This document shows positions 47,784 through 56,475 of a stretch of DNA of 64,000 bases, piece after piece. Source of the stretch: Sphingomonas sp. DG1-23. GTDB lineage: Bacteria; Pseudomonadota; Alphaproteobacteria; Sphingomonadales; Sphingomonadaceae. The DNA is taken from the NCBI RefSeq assembly GCF_030730875.1, contig NZ_JAVAMA010000010.1, positions 124,001-188,000 on the forward strand. The letters run 5' to 3'. A program made the translations under genes and the position numbers. The notes beneath the pieces are model-generated. The model searched no databases, was not told where the DNA came from, and was given only the letters and a program-made list of their open reading frames with translations. The stretch's first letter is position 1, and each line of letters begins with the position of its first letter.

Positions 47784-49355
47784 ATGGATCAGGTCACCAT
47801 CAAGCGCGCGCTCCTTTCGGTCTCCGACAAGACCGGAATCGTCGAACTCGGCCAGGCGCTCGCCGCCCAGGGCGTCGAGCTGGTTTCCACCGGAGGCACC
47901 GCCAAGGCGCTTCGCGATGCCGGCCTCGCAGTAGCCGACATCTCCGATCTCACCGGTTTCCCCGAGATGATGGACGGCCGGGTCAAGACGCTCCACCCCA
48001 AGGTCCATGGCGGGCTGCTCGCGGTGCGCGGCAATCCGGAGCACCTCGCCTCGATGGCCGAGCACGATATCGGCGCGATCGATCTGGTGGTGGTCAACCT
48101 CTATCCCTTCGCCCAGACCGTCGCGCGCGGTGCCGGCCGCGAGGAGATCATCGAGAATATCGATATCGGCGGTCCCTCGATGGTGCGTTCCGCCGCGAAG
48201 AACCACGAATCGGTCGCGATCCTCACCGACCCCGCCGATTATCCGCTCGTCCAGGGCGGCAGCACGACGCTCGACCAGCGCCGGAAATTCGCCGCCAAGG
48301 CCTATGCCGCCACCGCCGCCTATGATTCGGCGATCGCCGGCTGGTTCGCGCATGTCGACCAAAGCGAGCGCTTCCCCGAGCGCGTGGCGGTGCCGATGAT
48401 CAAGCAGGCCGAATTGCGCTATGGCGAGAACCCGCACCAGATCGCCGCGCTCTACACCCAGGCCGCCAGCGGGGTGAACGGCATCGCCCAGGCGCGGCAG
48501 ATCCAGGGCAAGGAGCTCAGCTACAACAATTACAACGACGCCGATGCCGCGCTCGAACTGGTCAGCGAGTTCCGCGATGGCCCGCCGACGGTGGTGATCG
48601 TCAAGCATGCCAATCCGTGCGGCGTCGCGACCGGCGACTCGCTGATCGAGGCATATAAGGCTGCGTTCGCCTGCGACACCGTCTCCGCGTTCGGCGGGAT
48701 CATCGCCGTCAACCGGCCGCTCGACGAAGCCACCGCAGAGGCGATCTCGGGGATCTTCACCGAAGTGGTGGTGGCGCCCGATGCCGACGACGCCGCGCGC
48801 GCGGTCTTCGCCCGCAAGAAGAATCTCCGGCTGCTGCTCACCGGCGAACTGCCCGATCCGGCGCGCCGCGGCCGGGTGATGAAGTCGATCGCCGGCGGAT
48901 TCCTGATCCAGTCGCGCGACAATGGCATCATCAGCGACGCCGACCTCAGGGTCGTGACGAAGCGCGCGCCGACCGGGCAGGAGCTCGCCGACTGCCGGTT
49001 CGCATGGACCGTCGCCAAGCACGTCAAGTCCAATGCGATCGTCTATGCCAGCGGCGGGAGCACCGCCGGAATCGGCGCGGGCCAGATGAACCGGCTCGAG
49101 TCGGCGCGAATCGCCGCGTGGAAGGCGAAGGATGCCGCAGGGAAAGCCGGCTGGGCGCAGCCGCGCACGATCGGCTCGGCGGTTGCTTCGGACGCGTTCT
49201 TCCCCTTCGCCGACGGCTTGCTCGCCGCCGTCGAGGCCGGCGCCACCGCGGTGATCCAGCCCGGCGGATCGATCCGTGACGACGAGGTGATCGCCGCTGC
49301 CGACGCGGCCGGTCTCGCGATGCTGTTCACCGGAATGCGGCATTTCCGTCACTGA
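47784..49355 (+). CDS. purH: Bifunctional AICAR transformylase/IMP cyclohydrolase
   Basis: PurH (523 residues) performs the last two steps of inosine monophosphate synthesis. The N-terminal MGS-like IMP cyclohydrolase domain has [18 protein letters not shown] and [20 protein letters not shown], and the AICAR transformylase domain has [27 protein letters not shown] and the [31 protein letters not shown] end. Start ATG 47784 drops a 12-residue upstream extension. A small hairpin follows at 49369-49387. Confidence 0.98.
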   Translation: MDQVTIKRALLSVSDKTGIVELGQALAAQGVELVSTGGTAKALRDAGLAVADISDLTGFPEMMDGRVKTLHPKVHGGLLAVRGNPEHLASMAEHDIGAIDLVVVNLYPFAQTVARGAGREEIIENIDIGGPSMVRSAAKNHESVAILTDPADYPLVQGGSTTLDQRRKFAAKAYAATAAYDSAIAGWFAHVDQSERFPERVAVPMIKQAELRYGENPHQIAALYTQAASGVNGIAQARQIQGKELSYNNYNDADAALELVSEFRDGPPTVVIVKHANPCGVATGDSLIEAYKAAFACDTVSAFGGIIAVNRPLDEATAEAISGIFTEVVVAPDADDAARAVFARKKNLRLLLTGELPDPARRGRVMKSIAGGFLIQSRDNGIISDADLRVVTKRAPTGQELADCRFAWTVAKHVKSNAIVYASGGSTAGIGAGQMNRLESARIAAWKAKDAAGKAGWAQPRTIGSAVASDAFFPFADGLLAAVEAGATAVIQPGGSIRDDEVIAAADAAGLAMLFTGMRHFRH

Positions 49356-49368
49356 TGTAACCAATTTC

Positions 49369-49387
49369 AGGTCAGCCCTGCTGACCT
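49369..49387 (+). terminator. Hairpin after purH
   Basis: AGGTCAGC and GCTGACCT form a perfect 8-bp stem with a 3-nt loop, 13 nt after the purH stop. An AT-rich stretch (49401-49416, including TATAAC) follows, so the bkd promoter may start just after this terminator. Confidence 0.65.
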
Positions 49388-49478
49388 ACTCGACAAGGCT
49401 TTTGAAATTTTATAACAAGCGTCCGGAAACCGGGTCCGTGCGTTCTCCGAGCGACACGGTCCGCAATTCGGAGAGATC

Positions 49479-50744
49479 ATGGACGCGCCGCGCGCCAATT
49501 TGCCGCCGCTCTCGCTGCACGTGCCGGAACCGAAATTCCGTCCCGGCGACGAGGCCGATTTCAGCGATGTCGACGTTCCGCCCGCCGGTTCGGCGCGCAG
49601 GCCGGACACCGCGGAGCCTGCCAGCAGCTTCCACGAGCTCGCTTACTCCCTCGTCCGCGTGCTCGACGAATCGGGCCAGGCGGTCGGCCCGTGGAACCCG
49701 CGACTCGACCCCGAGGCGTTGCGCAAGATGCTGCGCGCGATGGCGATGGTGCGCGCGTTCGACGAGCGCATGTTCCGTGCCCAGCGGCAGGGCAAGACCA
49801 GCTTCTACATGAAGTCGACCGGCGAGGAGGCGGTGTCGGTCGCCGCGACGATGGCGCTGGCCGGCGACGACATGTGCTTCCCCTCCTATCGTCAGCAGGG
49901 GATCCTGATCACGCGGGGCTATCCCCTCGTCACGATGATGAACCAGATCTATTCGAACAAGGGCGATCCGCTGCAGGGGCGCCAGCTGCCGATCATGTAT
50001 TCGGCCAGGGATCACGGCTTCTTCTCGATCTCGGGCAATCTGGCGACGCAATATCCGCAGGCGGTCGGCTGGGCGATGGCGAGCGCGGCCAAGGGCGACA
50101 CCCGCATCGCTGCGACCTGGTGCGGCGAAGGCTCGACCGCCGAGGGCGACTTCCACTCGGCGATGACCTTCGCAACGGTCTACAAGGCGCCGGTCATCCT
50201 CAACGTCGTCAACAATCAATGGGCGATCAGCAGCTTTTCGGGCTTTGCCGGCGCCGAGGCGACGACCTTCGCGGCGCGCGCGGTCGGCTATGGCATCGCC
50301 GCGCTGCGCATCGACGGCAACGATGCGCTCGCAGTCTACGCTGCCACCCAATGGGCGGCCGAGCGCGCGCGGACCAATCAGGGCCCGACCCTGATCGAGC
50401 ATTTCACCTATCGTGCCGAGGGACACTCCACCTCGGACGATCCTACCGCCTATCGATCAGCGGGCGAACCCAATGCGTGGCCGCTCGGCGATCCGGTCCG
50501 GCGGCTGAAGGAGCATCTGATCGCGCTCGGCGAATGGGACGAGGAACGCCACGCCGCGCAGGATCTCGAACTCGCCGAGGAAGTGAAGCGCGCGCAGAAG
50601 GAAGCGGAGAAGAACGGCATTCTCGGCCATGGCATGCATCAGCCCTTCGAGACGATGTTCGAGGGCGTGTTCGAGGAGATGCCGTGGCATCTCAGGGAAC
50701 AGTCCGAACAGATGATCGCCGAGCGCAAGGCGGCAGGGATATGA
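49479..50744 (+). CDS. bkdA1: Branched-chain 2-oxoacid dehydrogenase E1 alpha subunit
   Basis: The 421-residue thiamine diphosphate enzyme subunit decarboxylates the 2-oxoacids of Val, Leu and Ile. It contains GDDMCFPSYRQQGILITRGY, the TPP/Mg site WCGEGSTAEGDFHSAMTFA...NVVNNQWAISS, and the phosphorylation-loop-like HFTYRAEGHSTSDDPTAYR. A 35-residue N-terminal extension is typical of this type. First gene of an operon with E1 beta and E2; the E3 gene is not in the window. Which 2-oxoacid is preferred is inferred from family resemblance. Confidence 0.92.
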   Translation: MDAPRANLPPLSLHVPEPKFRPGDEADFSDVDVPPAGSARRPDTAEPASSFHELAYSLVRVLDESGQAVGPWNPRLDPEALRKMLRAMAMVRAFDERMFRAQRQGKTSFYMKSTGEEAVSVAATMALAGDDMCFPSYRQQGILITRGYPLVTMMNQIYSNKGDPLQGRQLPIMYSARDHGFFSISGNLATQYPQAVGWAMASAAKGDTRIAATWCGEGSTAEGDFHSAMTFATVYKAPVILNVVNNQWAISSFSGFAGAEATTFAARAVGYGIAALRIDGNDALAVYAATQWAAERARTNQGPTLIEHFTYRAEGHSTSDDPTAYRSAGEPNAWPLGDPVRRLKEHLIALGEWDEERHAAQDLELAEEVKRAQKEAEKNGILGHGMHQPFETMFEGVFEEMPWHLREQSEQMIAERKAAGI

Positions 50745-51781
50745 GTGCCGCGAACGAAGCGGGCGCCGCCACCCGCATGAACATGATCCAGGCAATCAAC
50801 TCCGCGATGGACGTGATGATGGCGCGCGATCCCGACGTCGTCGTGATGGGCGAGGATGTCGGCTATTTCGGCGGCGTCTTCCGCGCGACGGCAGGGCTGC
50901 AGGCGAAATTCGGCAAGACCCGCGTCTTCGATACCCCGATCACCGAGATCGGCATCATCGGCGTGGCGATCGGCATGGGCGCATACGGCCTGCGCCCGGT
51001 CCCCGAGATCCAGTTCGCCGACTATATCTATCCCGCGCTCGACCAGCTCGTCTCCGAAGCGGCACGGCTGCGCTATCGCTCGGCGGCGGACTTCACCGCG
51101 CCGATCACGGTGCGTTCGCCTTATGGCGGCGGCATCTTCGGCGGCCAGACGCACAGCCAGTCGCCCGAAGGCATCTTCACCCATGTCTCCGGCATCAAGA
51201 CGGTGATCCCGTCGACGCCCTACGACGCCAAGGGCCTGCTGATCGCGGCGATCGAGGACAATGATCCCGTCCTCTTCCTCGAGCCCAAGCGGATCTATAA
51301 CGGCCCGTTCCACGGCCATTATGATCGCCCGGCCAAGACCTGGGCCGATCACCCCGGCGCGGACGTGCCCGAGGGCCATTACCGCGTCGAACTGGGCAAA
51401 GCGGCGACGGTGCGCGAAGGCGAGGCGGTGACGATCCTCTGCTACGGAACGATGGTCCATGTCGTCGCCAGCACGATCGAGGAACTGGGCGTCGACGCCG
51501 AGATCATCGACCTGCGCACGCTGGTGCCGCTCGACATCGAAGCGATCGAGACATCGGTCAAGAAGACCGGCCGCTGCATGATCGTCCATGAGGCGACCCG
51601 CACCGGCGGCTTCGGCGCCGAGCTCTCGGCTTTGGTCCAGGAGCGCTGCTTCTATCACCTCGAAGCGCCGATCGAGCGCGTCACCGGCTTCGACACACCT
51701 TATCCCCACAGCCTCGAATGGGCCTATTTCCCCGGCCCGGTGCGCATCGGCGAGGCGCTCAAGAAACTTCTGAAGGACTGA
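50741..51781 (+). CDS. bkdA2: Branched-chain 2-oxoacid dehydrogenase E1 beta subunit
   Basis: The beta subunit (346 residues) completes the E1 active site. It shows MGEDVGYFGGVFRATAGLQAKFG, DTPITEIGIIGVAIGMGAYGLRPVPEIQFADYIYPALDQL, SPYGGGIFGGQTHSQSPEG and VPLDIEAIETSVKKTGR. It is coupled to E1 alpha by ATGA. About 100 bp carrying a palindromic repeat separate it from the E2 gene. Confidence 0.93.
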   Translation: MSAANEAGAATRMNMIQAINSAMDVMMARDPDVVVMGEDVGYFGGVFRATAGLQAKFGKTRVFDTPITEIGIIGVAIGMGAYGLRPVPEIQFADYIYPALDQLVSEAARLRYRSAADFTAPITVRSPYGGGIFGGQTHSQSPEGIFTHVSGIKTVIPSTPYDAKGLLIAAIEDNDPVLFLEPKRIYNGPFHGHYDRPAKTWADHPGADVPEGHYRVELGKAATVREGEAVTILCYGTMVHVVASTIEELGVDAEIIDLRTLVPLDIEAIETSVKKTGRCMIVHEATRTGGFGAELSALVQERCFYHLEAPIERVTGFDTPYPHSLEWAYFPGPVRIGEALKKLLKD

Positions 51782-51796
51782 TGATGTCCAACCCCT

Positions 51797-51875
51797 TCCG
51801 TTCGTTTCGAGCGAAGTCGAGAAACGGAAGCCCGGCCATACGCCAATGTGTCCCGACTTCGCTCGACACGAACGG
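51797..51875. repeat. Palindromic repeat between E1 beta and E2 genes
   Basis: TCCGTTCGTTTCGAGCGAAG... (51797-51825) and its inverted copy in 51848-51875 match at about 26 of 29 positions around a 22-bp centre. It makes up most of the 103-bp gap between E1 beta and E2. The core TTCGAGCGAAGTCGAG is common in sphingomonad intergenic regions. It may change the ratio of E1 to E2 from one mRNA. Confidence 0.8.
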
Positions 51876-51884
51876 AGTGCATTG

Positions 51885-53219
51885 ATGGCCCGCTTCACCT
51901 TCCGCCTGCCGGACATCGGCGAAGGCATCGCCGAGGCCGAGATCGTCGCATGGCACGTGCGCGTCGGCGAGCGTGTCGAGGAAGACCAGCAGGTCGCCGA
52001 CATGATGACCGACAAGGCGACGGTCGAGATGGAATCGCCGGTTTCGGGCGTGGTGGTCGAACTCGCCGGCGAAGTCGGCGATCAGGTCGCGATCGGCTCG
52101 GCGCTGATGGTGGTCGAGACCGATGAGGATGAGGACGCTGCCCCGGTTTCGGAAGAAGTCGAGGAACAGGTCGAGGCCGAGAATCCGGGCGTCGAGGACG
52201 TGGCTGGACAGACTCCCCTCCCTGCAAGGGAGGGGCCGGGGGTGGGTGCGAGCGCAAGCGAGCCGGCACCGCCTGCGCCAAAGGCTGACGCCGGGGCATC
52301 TAGCCCCGCCGCCAGCCAACCCACCCCCAGCCCCTCCCTGGAAGGGAGGGGAGAAGAAAGGCATGTCCTCGCCTCCCCCGCAGTCCGCGCCCGCGCGCGC
52401 GATCTCGGGATCGATCTCGGCGCCGTGAAGGCCGAAGGCGACCGTCTCCGCCATGCGGATCTCGACGCCTATCTCCGCTACGGCCAGGGGCAGGGCTATC
52501 ACGCCCCGCATGCGAGCCGCGCCCGCGCGGACGAACCGGTCAAGGTCATCGGCATGCGCCGCCGCATCGCCGAGAACATGGCGGCGTCGAAGCGCGCGAT
52601 CCCGCATTTCACTTATGTCGACGAGATCGACGTCACGGCGCTCGAGGCGATGCGCGGAGACCTCAACGCCAATCGCGGCAATCGCCCCAAATTGACGATG
52701 CTGCCGTTCCTGATCGTTGCGATCTGCCGGACCATCCCCGATTTCCCGATGATCAACGCGCGCTACGACGACGAAGCGGGCGTGGTCACGCGCCACGGCC
52801 GCGTCCATCTCGGCATGGCGACGCAGACCGATGCGGGGCTGATGGTCCCGGTGATCCGCGACGCGCAGGACAAGAATGTCTGGCAGCTCGCGGCCGAGAT
52901 CGGCCGACTCGCCGAGGCCGCGCGCACCGGCAAGGCGAAGAGCGAGGAGCTCAGCGGCTCGACGCTCACCGTCACGTCGCTCGGCCCGCTCGGCGGAATC
53001 GCGACGACTCCGGTGATCAACCGCCCCGAAGTCGCGATCATCGGCCCCAACAAGATCGTCGAGCGGCCGATCTTCCACGGCGACGAGATCGTCCGCGCCA
53101 AGTTGATGAACCTGTCGATCAGCTGCGACCATCGCGTCGTCGACGGCTGGGATGCCGCCAGCTACGTCCAGGCGCTCCGCAAATTGCTCGAGACCCCCGT
53201 TCTGCTGTTCGCCGATTGA
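51885..53219 (+). CDS. bkdB: Branched-chain 2-oxoacid dehydrogenase E2 (dihydrolipoyl acyltransferase)
   Basis: E2 (444 residues) is the lipoylated core. Domains: lipoyl domain 1-80 with Lys44 in MTDKATVEMESP; a linker 81-160; peripheral subunit-binding domain about 161-198 (LASPAVRARARDLGIDLGAVKAEG); catalytic acyltransferase domain with SISCDHRVVDGWDAASYVQAL near the end. The linker (about residues 110-157) is encoded by a palindromic repeat that stays in frame, in place of the usual Ala-Pro-rich linker. ATG 51885 starts MARFTFRLPDIGEG; an earlier ATG falls in the repeat. Confidence 0.94.
   Translation: MARFTFRLPDIGEGIAEAEIVAWHVRVGERVEEDQQVADMMTDKATVEMESPVSGVVVELAGEVGDQVAIGSALMVVETDEDEDAAPVSEEVEEQVEAENPGVEDVAGQTPLPAREGPGVGASASEPAPPAPKADAGASSPAASQPTPSPSLEGRGEERHVLASPAVRARARDLGIDLGAVKAEGDRLRHADLDAYLRYGQGQGYHAPHASRARADEPVKVIGMRRRIAENMAASKRAIPHFTYVDEIDVTALEAMRGDLNANRGNRPKLTMLPFLIVAICRTIPDFPMINARYDDEAGVVTRHGRVHLGMATQTDAGLMVPVIRDAQDKNVWQLAAEIGRLAEAARTGKAKSEELSGSTLTVTSLGPLGGIATTPVINRPEVAIIGPNKIVERPIFHGDEIVRAKLMNLSISCDHRVVDGWDAASYVQALRKLLETPVLLFAD
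52213..52353. repeat. Palindromic repeat embedded in frame in the E2 linker
   Basis: The arms at 52213-52247 and 52318-52353 are inverted copies of each other at all but about three positions; each contains a CCCCTCCCT/AGGGAGGGG mini-hairpin and a CCCACCCCC block. A 70-bp centre separates them. The insert adds codons without frameshift or stop and encodes TPLPAREGPGVG... and ...PTPSPSLEGRGE in the E2 linker. The mini-hairpin core also forms the terminator at 35917-35939. Confidence 0.88.
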
Positions 53220-53220
53220 G

Positions 53221-53799
53221 ATGACGCCGCGGGGCAAGATCGCATTGGCGGTCGCGCTGTCGCTCCCGCCGGCAGGGCTGCTATGGATCGCGCTGTGCCG
53301 CGCGCTGCCGCCGATCCACGGCGATCCGATGGAGTTCGCGCTCGGGTGCAGCGGGGCTGCGCTGTTGCTCACGCTGGCGCTGGGAATCGAGGCCGTGGCG
53401 CACGAGCGCCTGTTCCATGCCTCGATCGATCCGCTCGCCGGCGCCGATTCGTCGCGGCTGGCGGTCAACCAGCGCTATCTCCAGAACACGCTCGAACAGG
53501 CGGCTTTGTTCGTTCCGGCGCTCTTCCTGCTCGCGCGTCATGCTGGCGATCTCCGCATCGTCGCCGCTACTGCGATCATCTGGACGCTGGGGCGCTGGGC
53601 ATATTGGATCGGCTATCATATCGGGCCGATGTGGCGGGGGATCGGCGTGTTCTCGATGGGCGTGGGCCTCGCCACCCTCGCTTATGGCGTCGGCGCGTTC
53701 GGCCATGCATGGGCCGGCTGGATCGGCGTGGCTGCCTTGCTCGGCCCGTTGGCGCTGATCGAGGCGTATCTCTTTCTCGTCCTGCGGAGGCCGGCATGA
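53221..53799 (+). CDS. MAPEG family membrane protein
   Basis: This 192-residue integral membrane protein has about five hydrophobic segments and the MAPEG-like blocks NQRYLQNTLEQAALFVPALFLL, and then ATAIIWTLGRWAYWIGYH. MAPEG proteins are glutathione- or eicosanoid-metabolising enzymes in animals, with bacterial members of unknown substrate. The ATG follows the E2 stop by one base, so it is probably read from the same mRNA. Its stop overlaps the YciI-like gene (ATGA). Confidence 0.85.
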   Translation: MTPRGKIALAVALSLPPAGLLWIALCRALPPIHGDPMEFALGCSGAALLLTLALGIEAVAHERLFHASIDPLAGADSSRLAVNQRYLQNTLEQAALFVPALFLLARHAGDLRIVAATAIIWTLGRWAYWIGYHIGPMWRGIGVFSMGVGLATLAYGVGAFGHAWAGWIGVAALLGPLALIEAYLFLVLRRPA

Positions 53800-54098
53800 G
53801 CCATTTCCTGCTCTTCTACGAACTCGCGGCCGATTATCTCGAACGGCGTTCCCGCTATCGCGACGCGCATCTCGGCCTCGCCTGGGCCGCGGTCGAGCGC
53901 GGCGAATTGCTGCTCGGCGGCGCGGTCGGCGATCCGGTCGAATCGGCATTGCTGCTGTTCACCGATGTCGCGGCCGCCCGCGCCTTTGCGCAGGCGGACC
54001 CCTATGTCGCGCAGGGGCTGGTGACGCGCTGGAGCATCGCGCCATGGGCCACGGTGGTCGGTGGCGAAGCGGCCAATCCGGTCAGACCCGAAGGCTGA
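53796..54098 (+). CDS. YciI-like protein
   Basis: This 100-residue protein has the ferredoxin-like YciI fold: HFLLFYELAADYLERRSRYRDAHLGLAWAAVERGELLLGGAVG and TDVAAARAFAQADPYVAQGLVTRWSIAPW. The His-Asp pair typical of the family is partly visible (RDAHLG). No reaction is known. It is coupled to the MAPEG gene. Confidence 0.88.
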   Translation: MSHFLLFYELAADYLERRSRYRDAHLGLAWAAVERGELLLGGAVGDPVESALLLFTDVAAARAFAQADPYVAQGLVTRWSIAPWATVVGGEAANPVRPEG

Positions 54099-54105
54099 CC
54101 AGCGC

Positions 54106-55062
54106 TCAGCTGCCTGCGAAGATCGACTTGCTCAGCATCTCGCGGACGATTTCGCGGCCCTCGGCCATGCGTTCGCGCGCGGCGCGGTCGATCCGCTCGG
54201 CTTCGCCGGCGAGCTCCATCCGGCGCCTGGCCAATGCGCGGAAGCGCGTCTCGTCGGCACCGTTGCGGAAGCCGAAATAGCCGCCATTGTTGAACCAGCC
54301 GCGTTTCGCCAGCAATCGGCAGAGCTCGGCGGTCGTGCCTGCCATCGCCAGCTGGTTGGCGAGCAAAGGGTCCTCGCTCGTATCGGCGGGCCGCGCCCGC
54401 GCCATGGTGGCGATGCCTTGCTTTGCCCTGGCAGGCAGATTTGCCGCCGCGAGCGCATCCGCAATGTCCCTGGCGCGCTGGCCCCGCGCCGCCGCCTGCG
54501 CTTTCGCCTGCGTCTGAAGATCCGCGATCGCGGCGCATTGCGTCAGAGCGCGCGGGTCCTGATCGAGCAGATAGGGGCTGGTCAGGCTGGCCACGCCCAA
54601 TTTGCCGAACGCGGCGCCGAAATCGCGCTGCGCCTGCGCGTCGGCAGTCACGCCGGCGACGAACAGCCGCGAGATCGGCCCGCGCGACGCGGCGCCGGCC
54701 GGAACCTGCGCCGCCCCGCCGGGGCCGAACTCGATCTCGGCGAAGCTGCTGGCATCGGCGCGCGCGATGGTCTCGTACTGGGCGTGGGCGATCAGCGCCG
54801 CGCCTAATCCCGCCATCACCAGCAGCGCCAGCGAACCGAGCTTCCACGCCAGCGCCGAATAGCGCGTCGTCACGGCGAACCCGATTCCCCAGAACAGCAA
54901 GGCGAAGCCTGCGCCCGCGCCGAGCAGCACCGCCAGCGGCTGTTGCGGCGCGAACCGTGGGACCAGCAATGCGCCGAGCACCAGCAACGCCGCGCCCGCC
55001 AGCGTCGCGATCACGGGATGATCGTACGGCGTCATACGAGCCGATTCGTCGCGTTCTTCCAT
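54106..55062 (-). CDS. Membrane-anchored protein of unknown function
   Basis: I do not recognise this 318-residue protein. Three hydrophobic helices lie at about 16-34, 42-64 and 73-93, followed by a largely helical, Ala-rich soluble region (about 95-318), probably outside the cytoplasm or loosely membrane-attached. The segment FAEIEFGPGGAAQVPAGAASRGPISRLFVAGVTADAQAQ has no match that I know. Four repeated-looking RxARAKQG-type blocks are not strong enough to call repeats. It lies alone, facing rarD across 121 bp, and convergent with the YciI gene. Confidence 0.7.
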   Translation of the reverse strand: MEERDESARMTPYDHPVIATLAGAALLVLGALLVPRFAPQQPLAVLLGAGAGFALLFWGIGFAVTTRYSALAWKLGSLALLVMAGLGAALIAHAQYETIARADASSFAEIEFGPGGAAQVPAGAASRGPISRLFVAGVTADAQAQRDFGAAFGKLGVASLTSPYLLDQDPRALTQCAAIADLQTQAKAQAAARGQRARDIADALAAANLPARAKQGIATMARARPADTSEDPLLANQLAMAGTTAELCRLLAKRGWFNNGGYFGFRNGADETRFRALARRRMELAGEAERIDRAARERMAEGREIVREMLSKSIFAGS

Positions 55063-55183
55063 GACGTTCCCCCTTTTGCGGCGAAGCTAGCGGGCTGCCT
55101 CGCAGTGGCAAGAGGAAGCCTCGCTTGTTTCGTCCCAAGCGGGTTGCTCTTGCCGCACCTTCGTCGAGCGGCAATGGGGGCAT

Positions 55184-56089
55184 ATGCGTAACTCGTCCCA
55201 GCCCGACGCCGCGGGTCTCGCGTTCGGCGTGGGCGCCTACACCCTGTGGGGGGTGCTGCCGCTCTATATCCATCTGCTGAAGGGCATTCCGGCGTTTCAG
55301 GTCCTCGCGCATCGCGTGCTCTGGTCGCTGGCGCTGCTGCTGGTGCTGATCCTCGTGCTTCGTCGCGCCAAAGGGATTCTCGCCGCGGCGCGCGGCCGCA
55401 CTTTGCTGCTCCTCGTCGGCAGCGCGCTGATGATCGCGATCAACTGGATCGTCTATATCTGGGCGGTCCAGAACAATCATGTGCTCGAAGCGAGCCTCGG
55501 CTATTTTATCAACCCGCTGGTCAATGTCGCGCTCGGCTTCGCCTTTCTCGGCGAGCGGCTGCGACGGCTTCAGGGCGTGGCGATCGCCATCGCCGCGGCG
55601 GGCGTGATCGTGCTCGCGGCGAGCGGCGGCGGCGCCTTGTGGATCTCGCTTTTGCTCGCCCTGAGCTTCGGGCTCTACGGCCTGCTCCGCAAGGTCGCCG
55701 CGATCGATGCGCTCGGCGGACTCACCGTCGAAACACTGCTGCTCGCCCCGTTCAGCGCGGCGCTGCTGATCCATGCCGGCCAGACCGGCACCGCCGCCTT
55801 CGGCCAATCGGATCATATGGATCTGCTGCTCGCGCTCGCCGGCGTGGTCACTGCCTTGCCGCTGCTGCTGTTCGCCGCGGCGGCGCGGCGGCTGCCGCTC
55901 GCCACCCTGGGGCTGCTCCAATATATCGCGCCGACCCTCCAGTTCGCCGAAGCCGTATTGCTGTTCGGCGAGCCGATGCGCACCGCCCATATCGTCACCT
56001 TCGCGCTGATCTGGACCGGCTGCGCGCTGTATGCCTTCGACACGGTCCGCGCCGCGCGAGTCTCGGCGCCACGACCGGCTCCGGAGTGA
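55184..56089 (+). CDS. rarD: RarD/EamA family transporter
   Basis: The 301-residue protein has ten predicted transmembrane helices and the RarD pattern AGLAFGVGAYTLWGVLPLYIHLLKGIPAFQVLAHRVLWS, AINWIVYIWAVQNNHVLEASLGYFINPLVNVALGFAFLGERL. Substrates of RarD are not well known (chloramphenicol sensitivity in E. coli). A small operator-like palindrome follows its stop at once, so it may read into the ArsR unit only weakly. Confidence 0.9.
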   Translation: MRNSSQPDAAGLAFGVGAYTLWGVLPLYIHLLKGIPAFQVLAHRVLWSLALLLVLILVLRRAKGILAAARGRTLLLLVGSALMIAINWIVYIWAVQNNHVLEASLGYFINPLVNVALGFAFLGERLRRLQGVAIAIAAAGVIVLAASGGGALWISLLLALSFGLYGLLRKVAAIDALGGLTVETLLLAPFSAALLIHAGQTGTAAFGQSDHMDLLLALAGVVTALPLLLFAAAARRLPLATLGLLQYIAPTLQFAEAVLLFGEPMRTAHIVTFALIWTGCALYAFDTVRAARVSAPRPAPE

Positions 56090-56092
56090 CAT

Positions 56093-56108
56093 TCAACCGA
56101 ACGGTTGA
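56093..56108. promoter_or_regulatory. Upstream ArsR operator-like palindrome
   Basis: TCAACCGAACGGTTGA is a 7+2+7 palindrome, 3 nt after the rarD stop. It matches in TCAACC/GGTTGA the larger palindrome at 56130-56149, with centres 39 bp apart. Two related sites in front of an ArsR gene are expected for an autoregulated repressor. Confidence 0.75.
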
Positions 56109-56129
56109 CTAAAGCGGCGGTGCGTGCAA

Positions 56130-56149
56130 GTTCAACCATATGGTTGAAC
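56130..56149. promoter_or_regulatory. ArsR operator palindrome covering the start codon
   Basis: GTTCAACCATATGGTTGAAC is a perfect 20-bp palindrome and includes the ATG of the ArsR gene (56140-56142) at its centre. Binding would stop both transcription and, through a hairpin in mRNA, translation. Confidence 0.8.
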
Positions 56150-56475
56150 AAAGACTCGACACGACGTTTCACGCGCTCGCAGACCCCACCCGGCGCGGCA
56201 TGCTCGCCACGCTCGCGCTCGGCGAGAAATCGATCGGCGAGCTCGCCGAGCCCTTTGCAATGAGCTTCGCCGGCGCGGCCAAGCATGTGAAGGTGCTCGA
56301 AGGTGCGGGGCTCGTCGCGCGGCGAAAAGTCGGCCGCAGCCAGCTCTGCCGGATCAACGCCGGACCGCTCGCCGAGGCCGACCAATGGCTGCGCCAATGG
56401 GAGCGCTTCTGGACGCTGCGGCTCGATCGGCTCGAGGCGCTGATCGCCGAGGATCGGCAGGAGAGAGAGCCATGA
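56140..56475 (+). CDS. ArsR family winged-helix repressor
   Basis: This small repressor has 111 residues: DTTFHALADPTRRGMLATLALGEKSIGELAEPFAMSFAGAAKHVKVLEGAGLVARRKVGRSQLCRI, the fold and DNA-reading helix of ArsR proteins. No metal-binding Cys cluster is seen, so it belongs to the SRPBCC-linked branch (SdpR/YgaV-like) that usually controls a polyketide-cyclase-like gene nearby. Downstream genes in the same unit include two SRPBCC proteins. The ATG lies inside a perfect palindrome, presumably its own operator. Confidence 0.88.
   Translation: MVEQRLDTTFHALADPTRRGMLATLALGEKSIGELAEPFAMSFAGAAKHVKVLEGAGLVARRKVGRSQLCRINAGPLAEADQWLRQWERFWTLRLDRLEALIAEDRQEREP

Noticed and set aside
49390..49416. Promoter for the bkd operon (TCGACA ... 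TATAAC)
   Set aside because: The spacing is only 15 bp and the match to the sigma-70 elements is weak, so it is mentioned only under the purH hairpin and not listed as a feature.
52201..52360. Frameshift or disruption of the E2 gene by the palindromic repeat
   Set aside because: The reading frame runs through both arms without a stop, and the lipoyl, binding and catalytic domains before and after are intact.
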